DNA from: an uncultured Dysosmobacter sp. | Lineage (GTDB): Bacteria > Bacillota > Clostridia > Oscillospirales > Oscillospiraceae | DNA length: 64,000 nucleotides | Direction: 5' to 3' | Assembly (NCBI GenBank): GCA_934590165.1 | Contig: CAKTOO010000014.1 | Coordinates: forward strand, 1 to 64,000 | In this document: piece after piece, positions 52,329-60,013 of the stretch | Numbering within the stretch: the stretch's first letter is position 1 | How the letters are laid out: the number at the start of each line of letters is the position of its first letter | Notes under the pieces: model-generated | Database searches by the model: none | What the model was told of the DNA's origin: nothing | The model's input: only the letters and a program-made list of their open reading frames with translations | Position numbers and translations under genes: made by a program

Positions 52329-53762
52329 TTGCAAAAGCGATATGACAAGATCTTTCCGGGAACCATTTTCTTTTCCATCGGGCTGATGCTGCTGGGAGTG
52401 ATTCTGGATGACCCCGCCCAGATCCCCGTGGGCCTCTACCACATTATCACCATGCAGGACCTGCTCATCACGGACTATGTTTATATCGCCGGTCCCGGCG
52501 CGGCTCTGGTGAATGCGGGCCTTGTGACGATCATTTCCATCTGTATCATCCGTTTTTCGGGAGACCCGTACAACGGCTTCACCATTGTGGAGATGGGACT
52601 GATGGCGGGTTTTTCCCTGTTTGGAAAAAACGTTGTCAACATTTGGCCCATCATCCTGGGCACCTGGCTGTATGCCCGCTACCAGCGGGAGCCGTTTTCC
52701 AAATACGCCTCCGTGGCGCTGCTGGCAACCTCGCTGGCACCTTTGGTCAGCTACATGGCTTTGGGCAGCATCCATGCCAGCATCCCCCTGGGCATCCTGA
52801 CCGGACTGGTCATCGGCTTTATCCTGCCGTCTCTGTCCGCCTATACATATAAGATCCAAAACGGCATGAACCTCTACAACATGGGGTTTGCCTGCGGCTT
52901 GTTCGCCATGATGGTGGTCCCGGTCCTGACGGCCTTCGGCGACAAGCCGGACTCCGTGCTTTACTGGGCGGAGGGCTATAACAAAACCTTCGTCATTGCC
53001 CTGGGAATCATGTGCGTGACCATGATTTTGCTGGGCCTCTTTGCCACGCCGGTGCCGCCCTGGGCGGTGTGGGCCGGCTATCGCCGTTTGCTGTCCACCA
53101 CCGGCCGGGCACCCAGCGATTACCTGCGTATGTTCGGTGCCGGCCCTGTCATGATGAACATTGGCATCAACGGCTTTCTGGGTATTTTGTATGTCCTCAT
53201 CGTCGGCGGCGACCTGAACGGCCCCACCGTGGGCGGTATCTTTACCATCATGGGATTTTCCGCATTCGGCAAGCATCCTTTCAACATTATCCCGGTGATG
53301 ATTGGCGTGGCTTTGGGCGCTTATGGTATGCACTATACGCCGGATTATCCCTCTCTCCAACTGGCAGGTCTGTTCGGTACCACTCTGGCGCCTATTGCCG
53401 GCCACTTCGGCTGGCCCTTCGGCATCCTGGCGGGTTTCATCCACTCCGCCCTGGTTTTGCAGACCGGCGGCCCTGTGGCGGGACTGAATCTCTATAACAA
53501 CGGCTTTTCCGGTGGCCTCATTGCCATTGTGCTCTATCCCACCATTACAGCCATCTGGAAGCACCGCCGGCCCACCCTGCGGGACGAGGATTACTACGAC
53601 CTGTTTGAGGAGAGTGCTCCCATCGATACCTCCTTCTGGCGGACGAAGCGGTCTGAGGCATCCCATCACTCCACCCATGAAATGCACCCTGAAAACCCTG
53701 GGCGGGATGGCCCTGATTCCCGGATGACCGATGATGTGCCGGAAGAAACAGAAGTGAATTGA
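52329..53762 (+). CDS. DUF1576 integral membrane protein
   Basis: A 477-residue polytopic protein with about 11-12 membrane segments. The start is TTG 52329 (MQKRYDKIFPG) after a GGGGG ribosome-binding site. An internal repeat is visible: FTIVEMGLMAGFSLFGKNVVNIWPIILG (short: MAGFSLFGKN, about 89) and FTIMGFSAFGKHPFNIIPVMIG (short: MGFSAFGKHP, about 309), as well as NGMNLYNMGFACGL and AGLNLYNNGFSGGL. This points to two homologous halves, as in many transporters. The last 55 residues are hydrophilic. Transport substrate unknown. Divergent from the OPT operon. Confidence 0.8.
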   Translation: MQKRYDKIFPGTIFFSIGLMLLGVILDDPAQIPVGLYHIITMQDLLITDYVYIAGPGAALVNAGLVTIISICIIRFSGDPYNGFTIVEMGLMAGFSLFGKNVVNIWPIILGTWLYARYQREPFSKYASVALLATSLAPLVSYMALGSIHASIPLGILTGLVIGFILPSLSAYTYKIQNGMNLYNMGFACGLFAMMVVPVLTAFGDKPDSVLYWAEGYNKTFVIALGIMCVTMILLGLFATPVPPWAVWAGYRRLLSTTGRAPSDYLRMFGAGPVMMNIGINGFLGILYVLIVGGDLNGPTVGGIFTIMGFSAFGKHPFNIIPVMIGVALGAYGMHYTPDYPSLQLAGLFGTTLAPIAGHFGWPFGILAGFIHSALVLQTGGPVAGLNLYNNGFSGGLIAIVLYPTITAIWKHRRPTLRDEDYYDLFEESAPIDTSFWRTKRSEASHHSTHEMHPENPGRDGPDSRMTDDVPEETEVN

Positions 53763-53772
53763 ACGGTGAAAC

Positions 53773-53806
53773 AAAGGGACGGTGTGCTTCGGCACGCCGT
53801 CCTTTT
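53773..53806 (+). terminator. Intrinsic terminator
   Basis: AAAGGGACGGTGTGC, TTCG tetraloop, GCACGCCGTCCTTTT with one T-G wobble. Follows the DUF1576 gene. Confidence 0.88.
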
Positions 53807-53832
53807 CCGCGCCTGTTTCTGAAAAAGGCGGG

Positions 53833-53861
53833 TTGCAATCTGCGGGAGAGTATGCTATATT
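53833..53861 (+). promoter_or_regulatory. Promoter of the metal receptor gene
   Basis: TTGCAA (53833-53838), a 17-base spacer and TATATT (53856-53861). Transcription would start near 53868, at the edge of the Fur-type box. Confidence 0.65.
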
Positions 53862-53868
53862 AAGCAAA

Positions 53869-53883
53869 TGAAAATCATTCTCA
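53869..53883 (+). promoter_or_regulatory. Fur-family operator (7-1-7)
   Basis: TGAAAATCATTCTCA matches the Bacillus Fur-type 7-1-7 consensus TGATAATNATTATCA at 12 of the 14 defined positions. It sits at the transcription start, an ideal repressor position. Family members Fur, Zur and PerR share similar sites; given the gene, Zur control is plausible, yet the B. subtilis Zur core (TCGTAAT) fits less well. Confidence 0.65.
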
Positions 53884-53902
53884 ATTTGTAAGGAGCATCC
53901 CT

Positions 53903-54895
53903 GTGAAAAAACGCTTGACCATTCTGATCCTGTGCGGCTTGCTGCTGAGCGGCTGCGGCCAGACGGCGCAGCCCAAGGACCCGGACCGGATGCAGATCGT
54001 GACCACTGTGTTTCCTGCCTATGATTTTGCCCGGGCCGCGGCCGGAGAGCTGGCGGATGTGACGCTGCTGCTGCCGCCGGGCGCGGAGTCCCATTCCTAC
54101 GAGCCTACGCCGGCGGACATCCTGTCTGTGCGGGACTGCGACCTGTTCATTTACCTGGGCGGCGAGTCCGACGCCTGGGTGGACACCATCCTGGACTCCG
54201 TGGAGCCCGCCGGCGCCGTGATGAAAATGGTGGACTGTGTGGAGCTGCTGGAAGAGGAAGATGTGGAGGGAATGCAGTCCCAGCCGGGGCACGACCATGA
54301 CCACGAGGGGCATGAAGGCCACGACGACCACGGCGAGCATGAGGACCATGGCCTGGGCCAGGTGGCGGAATATGACGAGCATGTCTGGACCTCTCCCCGC
54401 AACGCGGCGGATATCACTCTGGCCGTGGGGGAGAAACTGGCGGAGCTGGACGGAGAGCACGCCGCGGTGTACCGGGAAAACGCCGCCGCTTATGAAGATG
54501 CGCTGCGGCGGCTGGACGGGGAATTCGAGGTGTTTTTCGATTCCCTGCCGGACCGGACCATCGTTTTCGGCGACCGCTTTCCCTTGCGGTACTTTGCGGA
54601 GGAATACAGGCTGGACTATTACGCGGCCTTTCCCGGGTGCAGTACCCAGACGGAGCCCTCGGCGGCCACCATCGCCTTTTTGACGGACAAGGTAAAGAAT
54701 GAGCACATCTCCACAGTGTGGTATATCGAGTTTTCCAACCATCTGGTAGCGGACAGCATCGCCGAGGCCGCCGGTACGAAAACGGCCATGTTCCAGACTT
54801 GCCACAATGTATCCAAAGGGGAGCTGGAGGGCGGTGCCACGTACCTTTCCCTGATGGAGGGGAATCTGGAAACGCTGCGGGAAAACCTGCCCTGA
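53903..54895 (+). CDS. znuA: ZnuA-like zinc/manganese ABC transporter receptor
   Basis: A 330-residue cluster A-I lipoprotein. Start GTG 53903 after AAGGAGC. The signal peptide ends in the lipobox LLSGC (cysteine about residue 16). Metal ligands can be placed at PPGAESHSYEPTP (first His, about 60), EYDEHVWTSPRNA (second, about 150) and the third near residue 215, where FGDRFPLRYFAEEY has no His at the usual place. A histidine-rich loop (GHDHDHEGHEGHDDHGEHED, about 130) is typical of zinc receptors. No znuB or znuC genes are adjacent; the receptor must work with a permease encoded elsewhere. Confidence 0.88.
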   Translation: MKKRLTILILCGLLLSGCGQTAQPKDPDRMQIVTTVFPAYDFARAAAGELADVTLLLPPGAESHSYEPTPADILSVRDCDLFIYLGGESDAWVDTILDSVEPAGAVMKMVDCVELLEEEDVEGMQSQPGHDHDHEGHEGHDDHGEHEDHGLGQVAEYDEHVWTSPRNAADITLAVGEKLAELDGEHAAVYRENAAAYEDALRRLDGEFEVFFDSLPDRTIVFGDRFPLRYFAEEYRLDYYAAFPGCSTQTEPSAATIAFLTDKVKNEHISTVWYIEFSNHLVADSIAEAAGTKTAMFQTCHNVSKGELEGGATYLSLMEGNLETLRENLP

Positions 54896-54953
54896 CCCTT
54901 GCAAGGGCTTGACAAATTTGCTATCCTAAAGAGCGAAACAAGGAGGCAGTACC

Positions 54954-55271
54954 GTGGAGAGCAAATTTGACTTTTTGAATTTACAGTTTTTCACCAAGGC
55001 GGCGGTATATCCCGGCAGTATCGGCACCTTTCGTTACCGCTTTCAGCGGACCGGATGGATGAACGACGGCACCATCCAGGTGTGGGTCTATGAGAACATC
55101 AGCTTTGAACTGGCCCAGGATGTGGAAACGGAGACTTTCCCCTGGACGGAGGAGGGCGTGACGGCCATCAAGGCCTGGCTGGATGAAAAGCTGGCCCAGC
55201 GGGGCAACCAGCCCTACCGTATCTGGGCGGGGAACCATGTCCGGGAGAAAAAGGAGGGCGAGGCAACATGA
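54954..55271 (+). CDS. Conserved-looking small protein of unknown function
   Basis: A 105-residue soluble protein starting at GTG 54954 after AAGGAGG. FDFLNLQFFTKAAVYPGSIGTF and RFQRTGWMNDGTIQVWVYENI, then ETFPWTEEGVTAIKAWLDEKL, suggest a small beta-rich unit followed by a helix (seen only as pattern). I do not recognise a family. The stop overlaps the start of the aldolase gene, so the two are likely coupled. Confidence 0.75.
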   Translation: MESKFDFLNLQFFTKAAVYPGSIGTFRYRFQRTGWMNDGTIQVWVYENISFELAQDVETETFPWTEEGVTAIKAWLDEKLAQRGNQPYRIWAGNHVREKKEGEAT

Positions 55272-56044
55272 AAAACCACCTTTTGGAGCTGGCCGCCCAA
55301 GGACGCCCGGCACTGGGCACCTTTTATGAACTGGGCGGCATTGCCGCAGCGGAATGCTTGGGCATTGCCGGACTGGACTTTATGATCGTGGACACGGAGC
55401 ACGGTCCCTATGATGTGGAGAGTGCCCTGACGGCCATCACAGCGGCCTCCCGACGGGACTGCGCACCCCTGGTGCGGGTGAAGGACGTGACGAGGCCCTC
55501 CGTGCTGAAAATGCTGGACGTGGGCGCCAAGGGCCTCATTGTGCCGGATGTACGGTCTGTGGAGGAGGTGCGGCGCCTGGTGGAGTACGCCAAGTACTAT
55601 CCCCTGGGCCGCCGGGGTTTTGCCCCCACTCTGGCCAGCGGTTACGGCTTTGACCAAGAGGCGGCGGATGTGGAGGGATACTTTGCCCTCTGCAATCGGG
55701 AGACTCTGCTCATCCCCCAGTGCGAGACGGCGGAGGCCCTGGAGCACATTGAGGAGATCGCCGCCATGGAGGGCGTGGACGGCATTTTCGTGGGGCCTTA
55801 CGACCTGTCCGTGGCTCTGGGCAAGCCTGCCCGGATGGACAATCCGGAGCTGGTGGCCGCCATCGCCCGGGTGCTGGCGGCCTGCAAGGCCAACGGCAAG
55901 CTCAGCATGATCTACGCCGGTGACGCCGCCGGCTCCGCACGGCTTTTCCGCCAGGGCTTTGACTGTGTGGCCTGCGGCATGGACTCCATTTTACTGATCC
56001 AGGCGGCTAAACAGTTAAAAGCCGATGTGGAAGCCCTGCTGTAA
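55268..56044 (+). CDS. HpcH/HpaI-type class II aldolase
   Basis: A 258-residue, metal-dependent pyruvate aldolase of the HpaI/GarL/RhmA group. Signatures are LDFMIVDTEHGPYDVES (about 36-52), PLVRVKDV (about 77), LDVGAKGLIVPDVRSVEE (about 90-107) and LLIPQCETAEALEHI with the metal-binding Glu (about 148). GVDGIFVGPYDLSVALGKP follows. It cleaves 4-hydroxy-2-keto acids to pyruvate and an aldehyde; the physiological substrate is not evident. The start overlaps the preceding stop. Confidence 0.9.
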   Translation: MKNHLLELAAQGRPALGTFYELGGIAAAECLGIAGLDFMIVDTEHGPYDVESALTAITAASRRDCAPLVRVKDVTRPSVLKMLDVGAKGLIVPDVRSVEEVRRLVEYAKYYPLGRRGFAPTLASGYGFDQEAADVEGYFALCNRETLLIPQCETAEALEHIEEIAAMEGVDGIFVGPYDLSVALGKPARMDNPELVAAIARVLAACKANGKLSMIYAGDAAGSARLFRQGFDCVACGMDSILLIQAAKQLKADVEALL

Positions 56045-56050
56045 AGAGAA

Positions 56051-56089
56051 AAAAGAATGCCTGTCCCGGATGGGGCAGGCATTCTTTTT
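56051..56089. terminator. Bidirectional terminator between convergent genes
   Basis: AAAAGAATGCCTGTCCC, GGAT, GGGGCAGGCATTCTTTTT. Ends the aldolase gene and, 9 bases past its stop codon, the fhs gene on the other strand. Confidence 0.93.
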
Positions 56090-56097
56090 GATGAATA

Positions 56098-57771
56098 TCA
56101 GAACAATCCGGAGATCTTGCCGAACTCGTCCACGTCGATTTTTTCCGCGGCTGGGACCTTGGGCAGGCCTGGCATGGTCATGATGTCGCCGATGAGAGCC
56201 ACCAGGAAGCCGGCACCGGCGGAGACCTTCAGGTTCCGCACGGTGATCCGGAAGCCCCGGGGAGCGCCCAGCTTTGTGGCGTCATCGGAGAAGGAGTACT
56301 GGGTCTTGGCCATGCAGATGGGCAGCTTGTCGAAGCCCAGGGCCGTCAGCTCTGCGGCCTGCTTTTTGGCGGCGGGGGTCAATGTCACGCCGTCGGCGTG
56401 GTAGATCCGGGTGGCGATGGCGTTCAGCTTATCCTCGATGGTGCCGTCCAGCTCATAGGAGTAGTGGAAATCGCCGGGCTGCTCGCAAAGGCGCATGACC
56501 TCCTGCGCCAAGGCGATGCCGCCCTCGCCGCCCTTGGCCCATACCTCACTGAGGGCCACGTTGACGCCCAGGGCCTTGCACTTTTCCTCCACCAGGGCCA
56601 GCTCGGCGTGGGTGTCGGTGGGGAAGGCGTTGATGGCCACCACGCAGGGCAGGCCGTAGACCTTCGTGATGTTTTCCACGTGCTGGAGCAGGTTGGGCAG
56701 GCCCTTTTCCAGAGCCTCCAAGTTCTCGGCGTTCAGCTCCGCTTTGGGAACGCCGCCGTGGTTCTTCAGGGCCCGGACCGTGGCCACCACCACAACGGCG
56801 GAGGGAGTCAGACCGGCGAAGCGGCACTTGATGTCCAGGAACTTCTCCGCACCCAGGTCGGCGCCGAAGCCCGCCTCGGTGATGGCGTAATCCGCCAGAC
56901 GCATGGCCATGCGAGTGGCGATGATGGAGTTGCAGCCATGGGCAATGTTGGCAAAGGGGCCGCCGTGGATGAAGGCGGGAGTGCCCTCCAGAGTCTGGAC
57001 CAGGTTGGGCTTCAGGGCGTCCTTCAGCAGGGCAGTCATGGCACCCTCGGCCTTCAGGTCGTGGGCGGTGACAGGACGGCCATCATAGGTATAGCCCACG
57101 ATAATGCGGGCCAGCCGGGCCTTCAGGTCCATAAGGTCCGTGGACAGGCACAGCACCGCCATGACCTCACTGGCCACGGTGATATCGAAGCCATCCTCCC
57201 GGGGGCAGCCGTTGACCTTGCCGCCCAGGCCGTCCACGATGAAGCGGAGCTGGCGGTCGTTCATGTCCACAGCCCGCTTCCAGGTGATGCGCTTGGGGTC
57301 GATGCCAAGGGCGTTGCCTTGCTGGATGTGGTTGTCCAGCATGGCGGCCAACAGGTTGTTGGCGGCACCGATGGCGTGGAAGTCGCCGGTGAAGTGGAGG
57401 TTGATGTCCTCCATGGGGATGACCTGGGCCCAGCCGCCGCCGGCGGCACCGCCCTTCACACCGAACACGGGGCCCATGGAGGGCTCCCGCAGGGCCACCA
57501 TGGCGTTCTGGCCCAGCTTCCGCAGACCGTCGGCCAGACCCACGGTGGTGGTGGTCTTGCCCTCGCCGGCGGGGGTGGGGTTGATGGCGGTCACCAGCAC
57601 CAGCTTGCCGTCGGGCTTCTGGACCTCCCGCAGCAGGGCGTAGTCCACCTTGGCCTTCACCTTGCCGTACAGCTCCAGATATTTTTCGTCCACGCCGGCG
57701 GTCCTGGCGATTTCCGTGATGGGCTTCGGGGTGCAGGACTGAGCGATCTCAATGTCAGACAGAATCTTCAT
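56098..57771 (-). CDS. fhs: Formate-tetrahydrofolate ligase
   Basis: A 557-residue ATP-dependent enzyme making 10-formyl-tetrahydrofolate from formate, used in one-carbon metabolism and the Wood-Ljungdahl pathway. ATG 57771 (MKILSDIEIAQSC) follows GGGAGG. The P-loop is TPAGEGKTTTTVGL (about 66-79); other conserved parts are REPSMGPVFGVKGGAAGGG (about 95-113), ITVASEVMAVL (about 200), EAGFGADLGAEKF (about 300) and ICMAKTQYSFSDD (about 490). Full length. No other acetogenic genes are nearby. An 8-bp inverted repeat (57826-57833/57848-57855) flanks a TATAGT in its leader. Confidence 0.97.
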   Translation of the reverse strand: MKILSDIEIAQSCTPKPITEIARTAGVDEKYLELYGKVKAKVDYALLREVQKPDGKLVLVTAINPTPAGEGKTTTTVGLADGLRKLGQNAMVALREPSMGPVFGVKGGAAGGGWAQVIPMEDINLHFTGDFHAIGAANNLLAAMLDNHIQQGNALGIDPKRITWKRAVDMNDRQLRFIVDGLGGKVNGCPREDGFDITVASEVMAVLCLSTDLMDLKARLARIIVGYTYDGRPVTAHDLKAEGAMTALLKDALKPNLVQTLEGTPAFIHGGPFANIAHGCNSIIATRMAMRLADYAITEAGFGADLGAEKFLDIKCRFAGLTPSAVVVVATVRALKNHGGVPKAELNAENLEALEKGLPNLLQHVENITKVYGLPCVVAINAFPTDTHAELALVEEKCKALGVNVALSEVWAKGGEGGIALAQEVMRLCEQPGDFHYSYELDGTIEDKLNAIATRIYHADGVTLTPAAKKQAAELTALGFDKLPICMAKTQYSFSDDATKLGAPRGFRITVRNLKVSAGAGFLVALIGDIMTMPGLPKVPAAEKIDVDEFGKISGLF

Positions 57772-57924
57772 ATACAGCCTCCCAAAAAATATGAATCAAC
57801 AACCAAAAAAGGTATTACTTATCCGCGCCTGAAAACTATACCACGAATTCAGGCGAAAGAAAAGGGCGATTTTCAAAAGTGGGCTTCATATTTTTGTAAA
57901 GATAGTATAAGGCTTGCTAATGAC

Positions 57925-57954
57925 TTGACAGGGTAAGATTGGAATTGCTATAAT
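57925..57954 (+). promoter_or_regulatory. Strong promoter of the Lsa-like ABC-F gene
   Basis: TTGACA (57925-57930), an 18-base spacer and TATAAT (57949-57954), preceded by an extended -10 TG motif (TGCTATAAT). The start codon of the gene is 240 bases further on, leaving a long leader. Confidence 0.88.
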
Positions 57955-57982
57955 GAAAAAAATAAGTTGGAGAGGTGAAAGG

Positions 57983-58003
57983 ATGATTTCTGCTTCCTGC
58001 TGA
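57983..58003 (+). CDS. Leader peptide MISASC upstream of the ABC-F gene
   Basis: A six-codon open frame, ATG ATT TCT GCT TCC TGC TGA, with a strong GGAGAGG site seven bases upstream. Its codons 4-6 overlap the RNA segment TTCCTGCT that can pair with AGCAGGAA downstream (see the attenuator). Translation or drug-induced stalling here would free that downstream segment. Predicted from sequence only. Confidence 0.55.
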   Translation: MISASC

Positions 58004-58175
58004 AAGGTCATAACGGCACTGTGGCTCCGGGAAGGGGCCGGGCTTTGCCATGCCCGGGTGCCGAAAGCAGGAACGCAGATCACCCACGCCATGTCATACG
58101 CGGCCCATTTGTGTAAACGGAGCCATGCTGTTATGCCGTGCGCCACAGGAGAAGTTCCTGCGGCGCATTTTGTTT
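57994..58175 (+). promoter_or_regulatory. Predicted ribosome-mediated attenuator of the ABC-F gene
   Basis: Four segments can pair in two exclusive ways. Segment 1, TTCCTGCT (57994-58001), lies in the leader peptide; segment 2, GCAGGAAC (58067-58074, with AGCAGGAA from 58066); segment 3, TGCGCCACAGGA (58139-58150); segment 4, GTTCCTGC running into GGCGCA (58154-58167). Segments 3 and 4 form a terminator stem (one A-C mismatch) followed by TTTTGTTT. Segment 2 pairs with 1 (8 bp) or with 4 (8 bp), so a ribosome stalled on the leader would favour the 2-4 antiterminator. A small CCGGGC/GCCCGG hairpin (58038-58057) lies between. Confidence 0.65.
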
Positions 58176-58193
58176 CGTATGGAGGGACCGCGT

Positions 58194-59678
58194 ATGTCTA
58201 TGATTCGGGTCACGGACCTGACGTTTGCCTATCCGGGCAGCTATGACAATATTTTTGAACACGCCAGCTTTCAGTTTGACACCAACTGGAAGCTGGGTTT
58301 CACTGGCCGCAATGGCCGGGGCAAGACCACATTCTTGCGGCTTTTAACGGGAGAGCTTCCCCATGGCGGCGCTATCACCGGCGGGGTTCCCTGCGGATAT
58401 TTCCCGCCGCCGGTGACAGATGACAGCCGCCTGACCCTGGAGGTCATGGAGGCGGCCTGCCCGGCGGCGGAGGAGTGGGAGCTTCTGCGGGAGGCGGGGC
58501 TGCTGGAGGTGGATGGGGAGGCGCTGTACAGGCCCTTCTCCACGCTTTCCAATGGGGAGCGGACCAAGATGCTGCTGGCGGCATTGTTTTGCGGGGAGGA
58601 CCGCTACCTCCTCATCGACGAGCCCACCAACCACCTGGATGCCCATGCCCGGCAGGTGACGGCGGAGTATTTTCGGAAAAAACGGGGCTTTTTGCTGGTG
58701 TCTCACGACCGGGACTTCCTGGATGGCTGCGTGGACCACATGATGGCCATCAATAAGACCGGCGTGGAGGTGGTGAGCGGCACCTTCTCCTCCTGGTGGG
58801 AGAACAAGGCACGAAAAGACGCCTTTGAACAGGCGAGAAACGACCGCCTCAAGGGCGAGATCAAGCGGTTGGAGCAGTCGGCGGAGGAACGGCGGCGAAA
58901 GGCCGACGCCGTGGAGCGGGCCAAGACCGGCATTTCTTCCCAGGGCATCGTCAAGCACGGATTGCGCCCCTATCTGAGAGAAAAATCCCGGAAAGGCCAG
59001 CAGCAGCGGAAAAACATCGACCACCGGGCAGAGCGGGCCATTGCGGAAAAGTCTGAGCTTTTACAGGACCTGGAGCGGGCGGATGCCCTGAAGCTCCATC
59101 CCCTCACCGCCCGGGGACGGCTGTTGGACCTGAAGAATGTGACCCTTTCCTACGGAGCGCGGACGGCGTGCGGCCCGCTGACCTTTGCGTTGGAGCCGGG
59201 AGACCGGGTGGCGCTGGACGGCGCCAACGGCTGCGGCAAGTCCACACTGTTGAAATTCCTGTGTGGGGAGGAGGGCATGAGCCATGCCGGGGGATTGACC
59301 CGTCTCTCCGGGCTGACAGTGTCCGTGGTGCTTCAGGACACCTCCTTTTTAAAAGGCTCTTTACGGGACTTTGCCCGGGAGAGCCAAGTGGATGAAACAC
59401 TGCTGCTGGCCATCCTGCGGAAGCTGGACCTTTCCCGGGTGCAGTTTGGAAAGGACCTGGCGGACTGGTCCGCCGGGCAGCGGAAAAAGGCGCTGCTGGC
59501 CCGGAGCCTGTGCCAGAGCGCCCATCTGTACGTCTGGGACGAGCCGCTGAACTACATCGATGTGTGGAGCCGGATGCAGGTGGAGGAGCTGCTTTTGGCG
59601 TACCGGCCCACCATGCTGTTCGTGGAGCACGACGGGGCCTTTCGCCGAAACATCGCCACCCATGTGATCCAAATGTAA
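58194..59678 (+). CDS. ABC-F ribosomal protection protein, Lsa/Vga-like
   Basis: A 494-residue soluble protein with two ATP-binding cassettes and no membrane domain. The start MSMIRVTDLTFAYPGSYDNI uses ATG 58194, seven bases after GGAGGGA. Walker A motifs are GRNGRGKTTF (about 39) and GANGCGKSTL (about 341); signature motifs LSNGERTKM and WSAGQRKKA; Walker B LLIDEPTNHLD and YVWDEPLNYID. The charged interdomain linker (about 195-300) is the antibiotic-resistance domain that reaches the peptidyl-transferase centre. Motifs and length resemble Lsa proteins, which protect against lincosamides, streptogramin A and pleuromutilins; actual spectrum unknown. The attenuated leader supports drug-inducible expression. 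Confidence 0.88.
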   Translation: MSMIRVTDLTFAYPGSYDNIFEHASFQFDTNWKLGFTGRNGRGKTTFLRLLTGELPHGGAITGGVPCGYFPPPVTDDSRLTLEVMEAACPAAEEWELLREAGLLEVDGEALYRPFSTLSNGERTKMLLAALFCGEDRYLLIDEPTNHLDAHARQVTAEYFRKKRGFLLVSHDRDFLDGCVDHMMAINKTGVEVVSGTFSSWWENKARKDAFEQARNDRLKGEIKRLEQSAEERRRKADAVERAKTGISSQGIVKHGLRPYLREKSRKGQQQRKNIDHRAERAIAEKSELLQDLERADALKLHPLTARGRLLDLKNVTLSYGARTACGPLTFALEPGDRVALDGANGCGKSTLLKFLCGEEGMSHAGGLTRLSGLTVSVVLQDTSFLKGSLRDFARESQVDETLLLAILRKLDLSRVQFGKDLADWSAGQRKKALLARSLCQSAHLYVWDEPLNYIDVWSRMQVEELLLAYRPTMLFVEHDGAFRRNIATHVIQM

Positions 59679-59707
59679 AAACAGCGCCGGGGACTTCCCG
59701 GCGCTGT
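59677..59707 (-). terminator. Terminator of the ABM-domain gene
   Basis: ACAGCGCCGGG and CCCGGCGCTGT with a short loop. Read on the minus strand it is followed by TTTTTACA, and it lies 4 bases after the minus-strand stop. Confidence 0.8.
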
Positions 59708-59711
59708 CTGC

Positions 59712-59996
59712 TCAGTAGTTGAATTTATCGATGTGGATGTTGTCACAGAATTGCGCCTTTAAGGCCTGGAGCTTTGCGAAGATATCCGTTTCACAGTGGA
59801 CCTGCTGCAGCTCCGGGGAGGTCCAGGACTCCACCAGCAGCAGCGCGTCCGTATCCTGGGCGTCAAAGAAATAATCGTATTTCAGGTTGCCCTCCTCATG
59901 AATGGAGTTGTTCCGGACGCCCAGTTGGCACAGGGCCTGGAAAAAGGCGTCCCGCTGGCCGGGCTTGCAGTGATAGGTGACGTTCCAAGTTAACAT
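59712..59996 (-). CDS. ABM-domain (YgiN-like) putative monooxygenase
   Basis: A 94-residue ferredoxin-like dimeric alpha/beta-barrel protein. MLTWNVTYHCKPGQRDAFFQ, EEGNLKYDYFFDAQDTDALLLVESW (short: LKYDYFFDAQD, about 38) and HCETDIFAKLQAL (about 67-79) follow the antibiotic-biosynthesis-monooxygenase fold. Members such as YgiN oxidise quinols, but many are uncharacterised. AAGGAGATATATGTT precedes the ATG. Eighteen bases of spacing to the RluA gene upstream suggest a two-gene operon. Confidence 0.8.
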   Translation of the reverse strand: MLTWNVTYHCKPGQRDAFFQALCQLGVRNNSIHEEGNLKYDYFFDAQDTDALLLVESWTSPELQQVHCETDIFAKLQALKAQFCDNIHIDKFNY

Positions 59997-60013
59997 AACA
60001 TATATCTCCTTTT

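Noticed and set aside
54909..54932. TTGACA upstream of the small protein at 54954 as a promoter
   Set aside because: No -10 element at 16-18 bases; the nearest candidates are only 7 or 12 bases away. A CCCTTGCAAGGG palindrome just before it (54896-54907) is noted but unexplained.
57772..57900. A tetrahydrofolate riboswitch upstream of fhs
   Set aside because: The leader is short and shows none of the conserved THF riboswitch segments; only an 8-bp inverted repeat is present.
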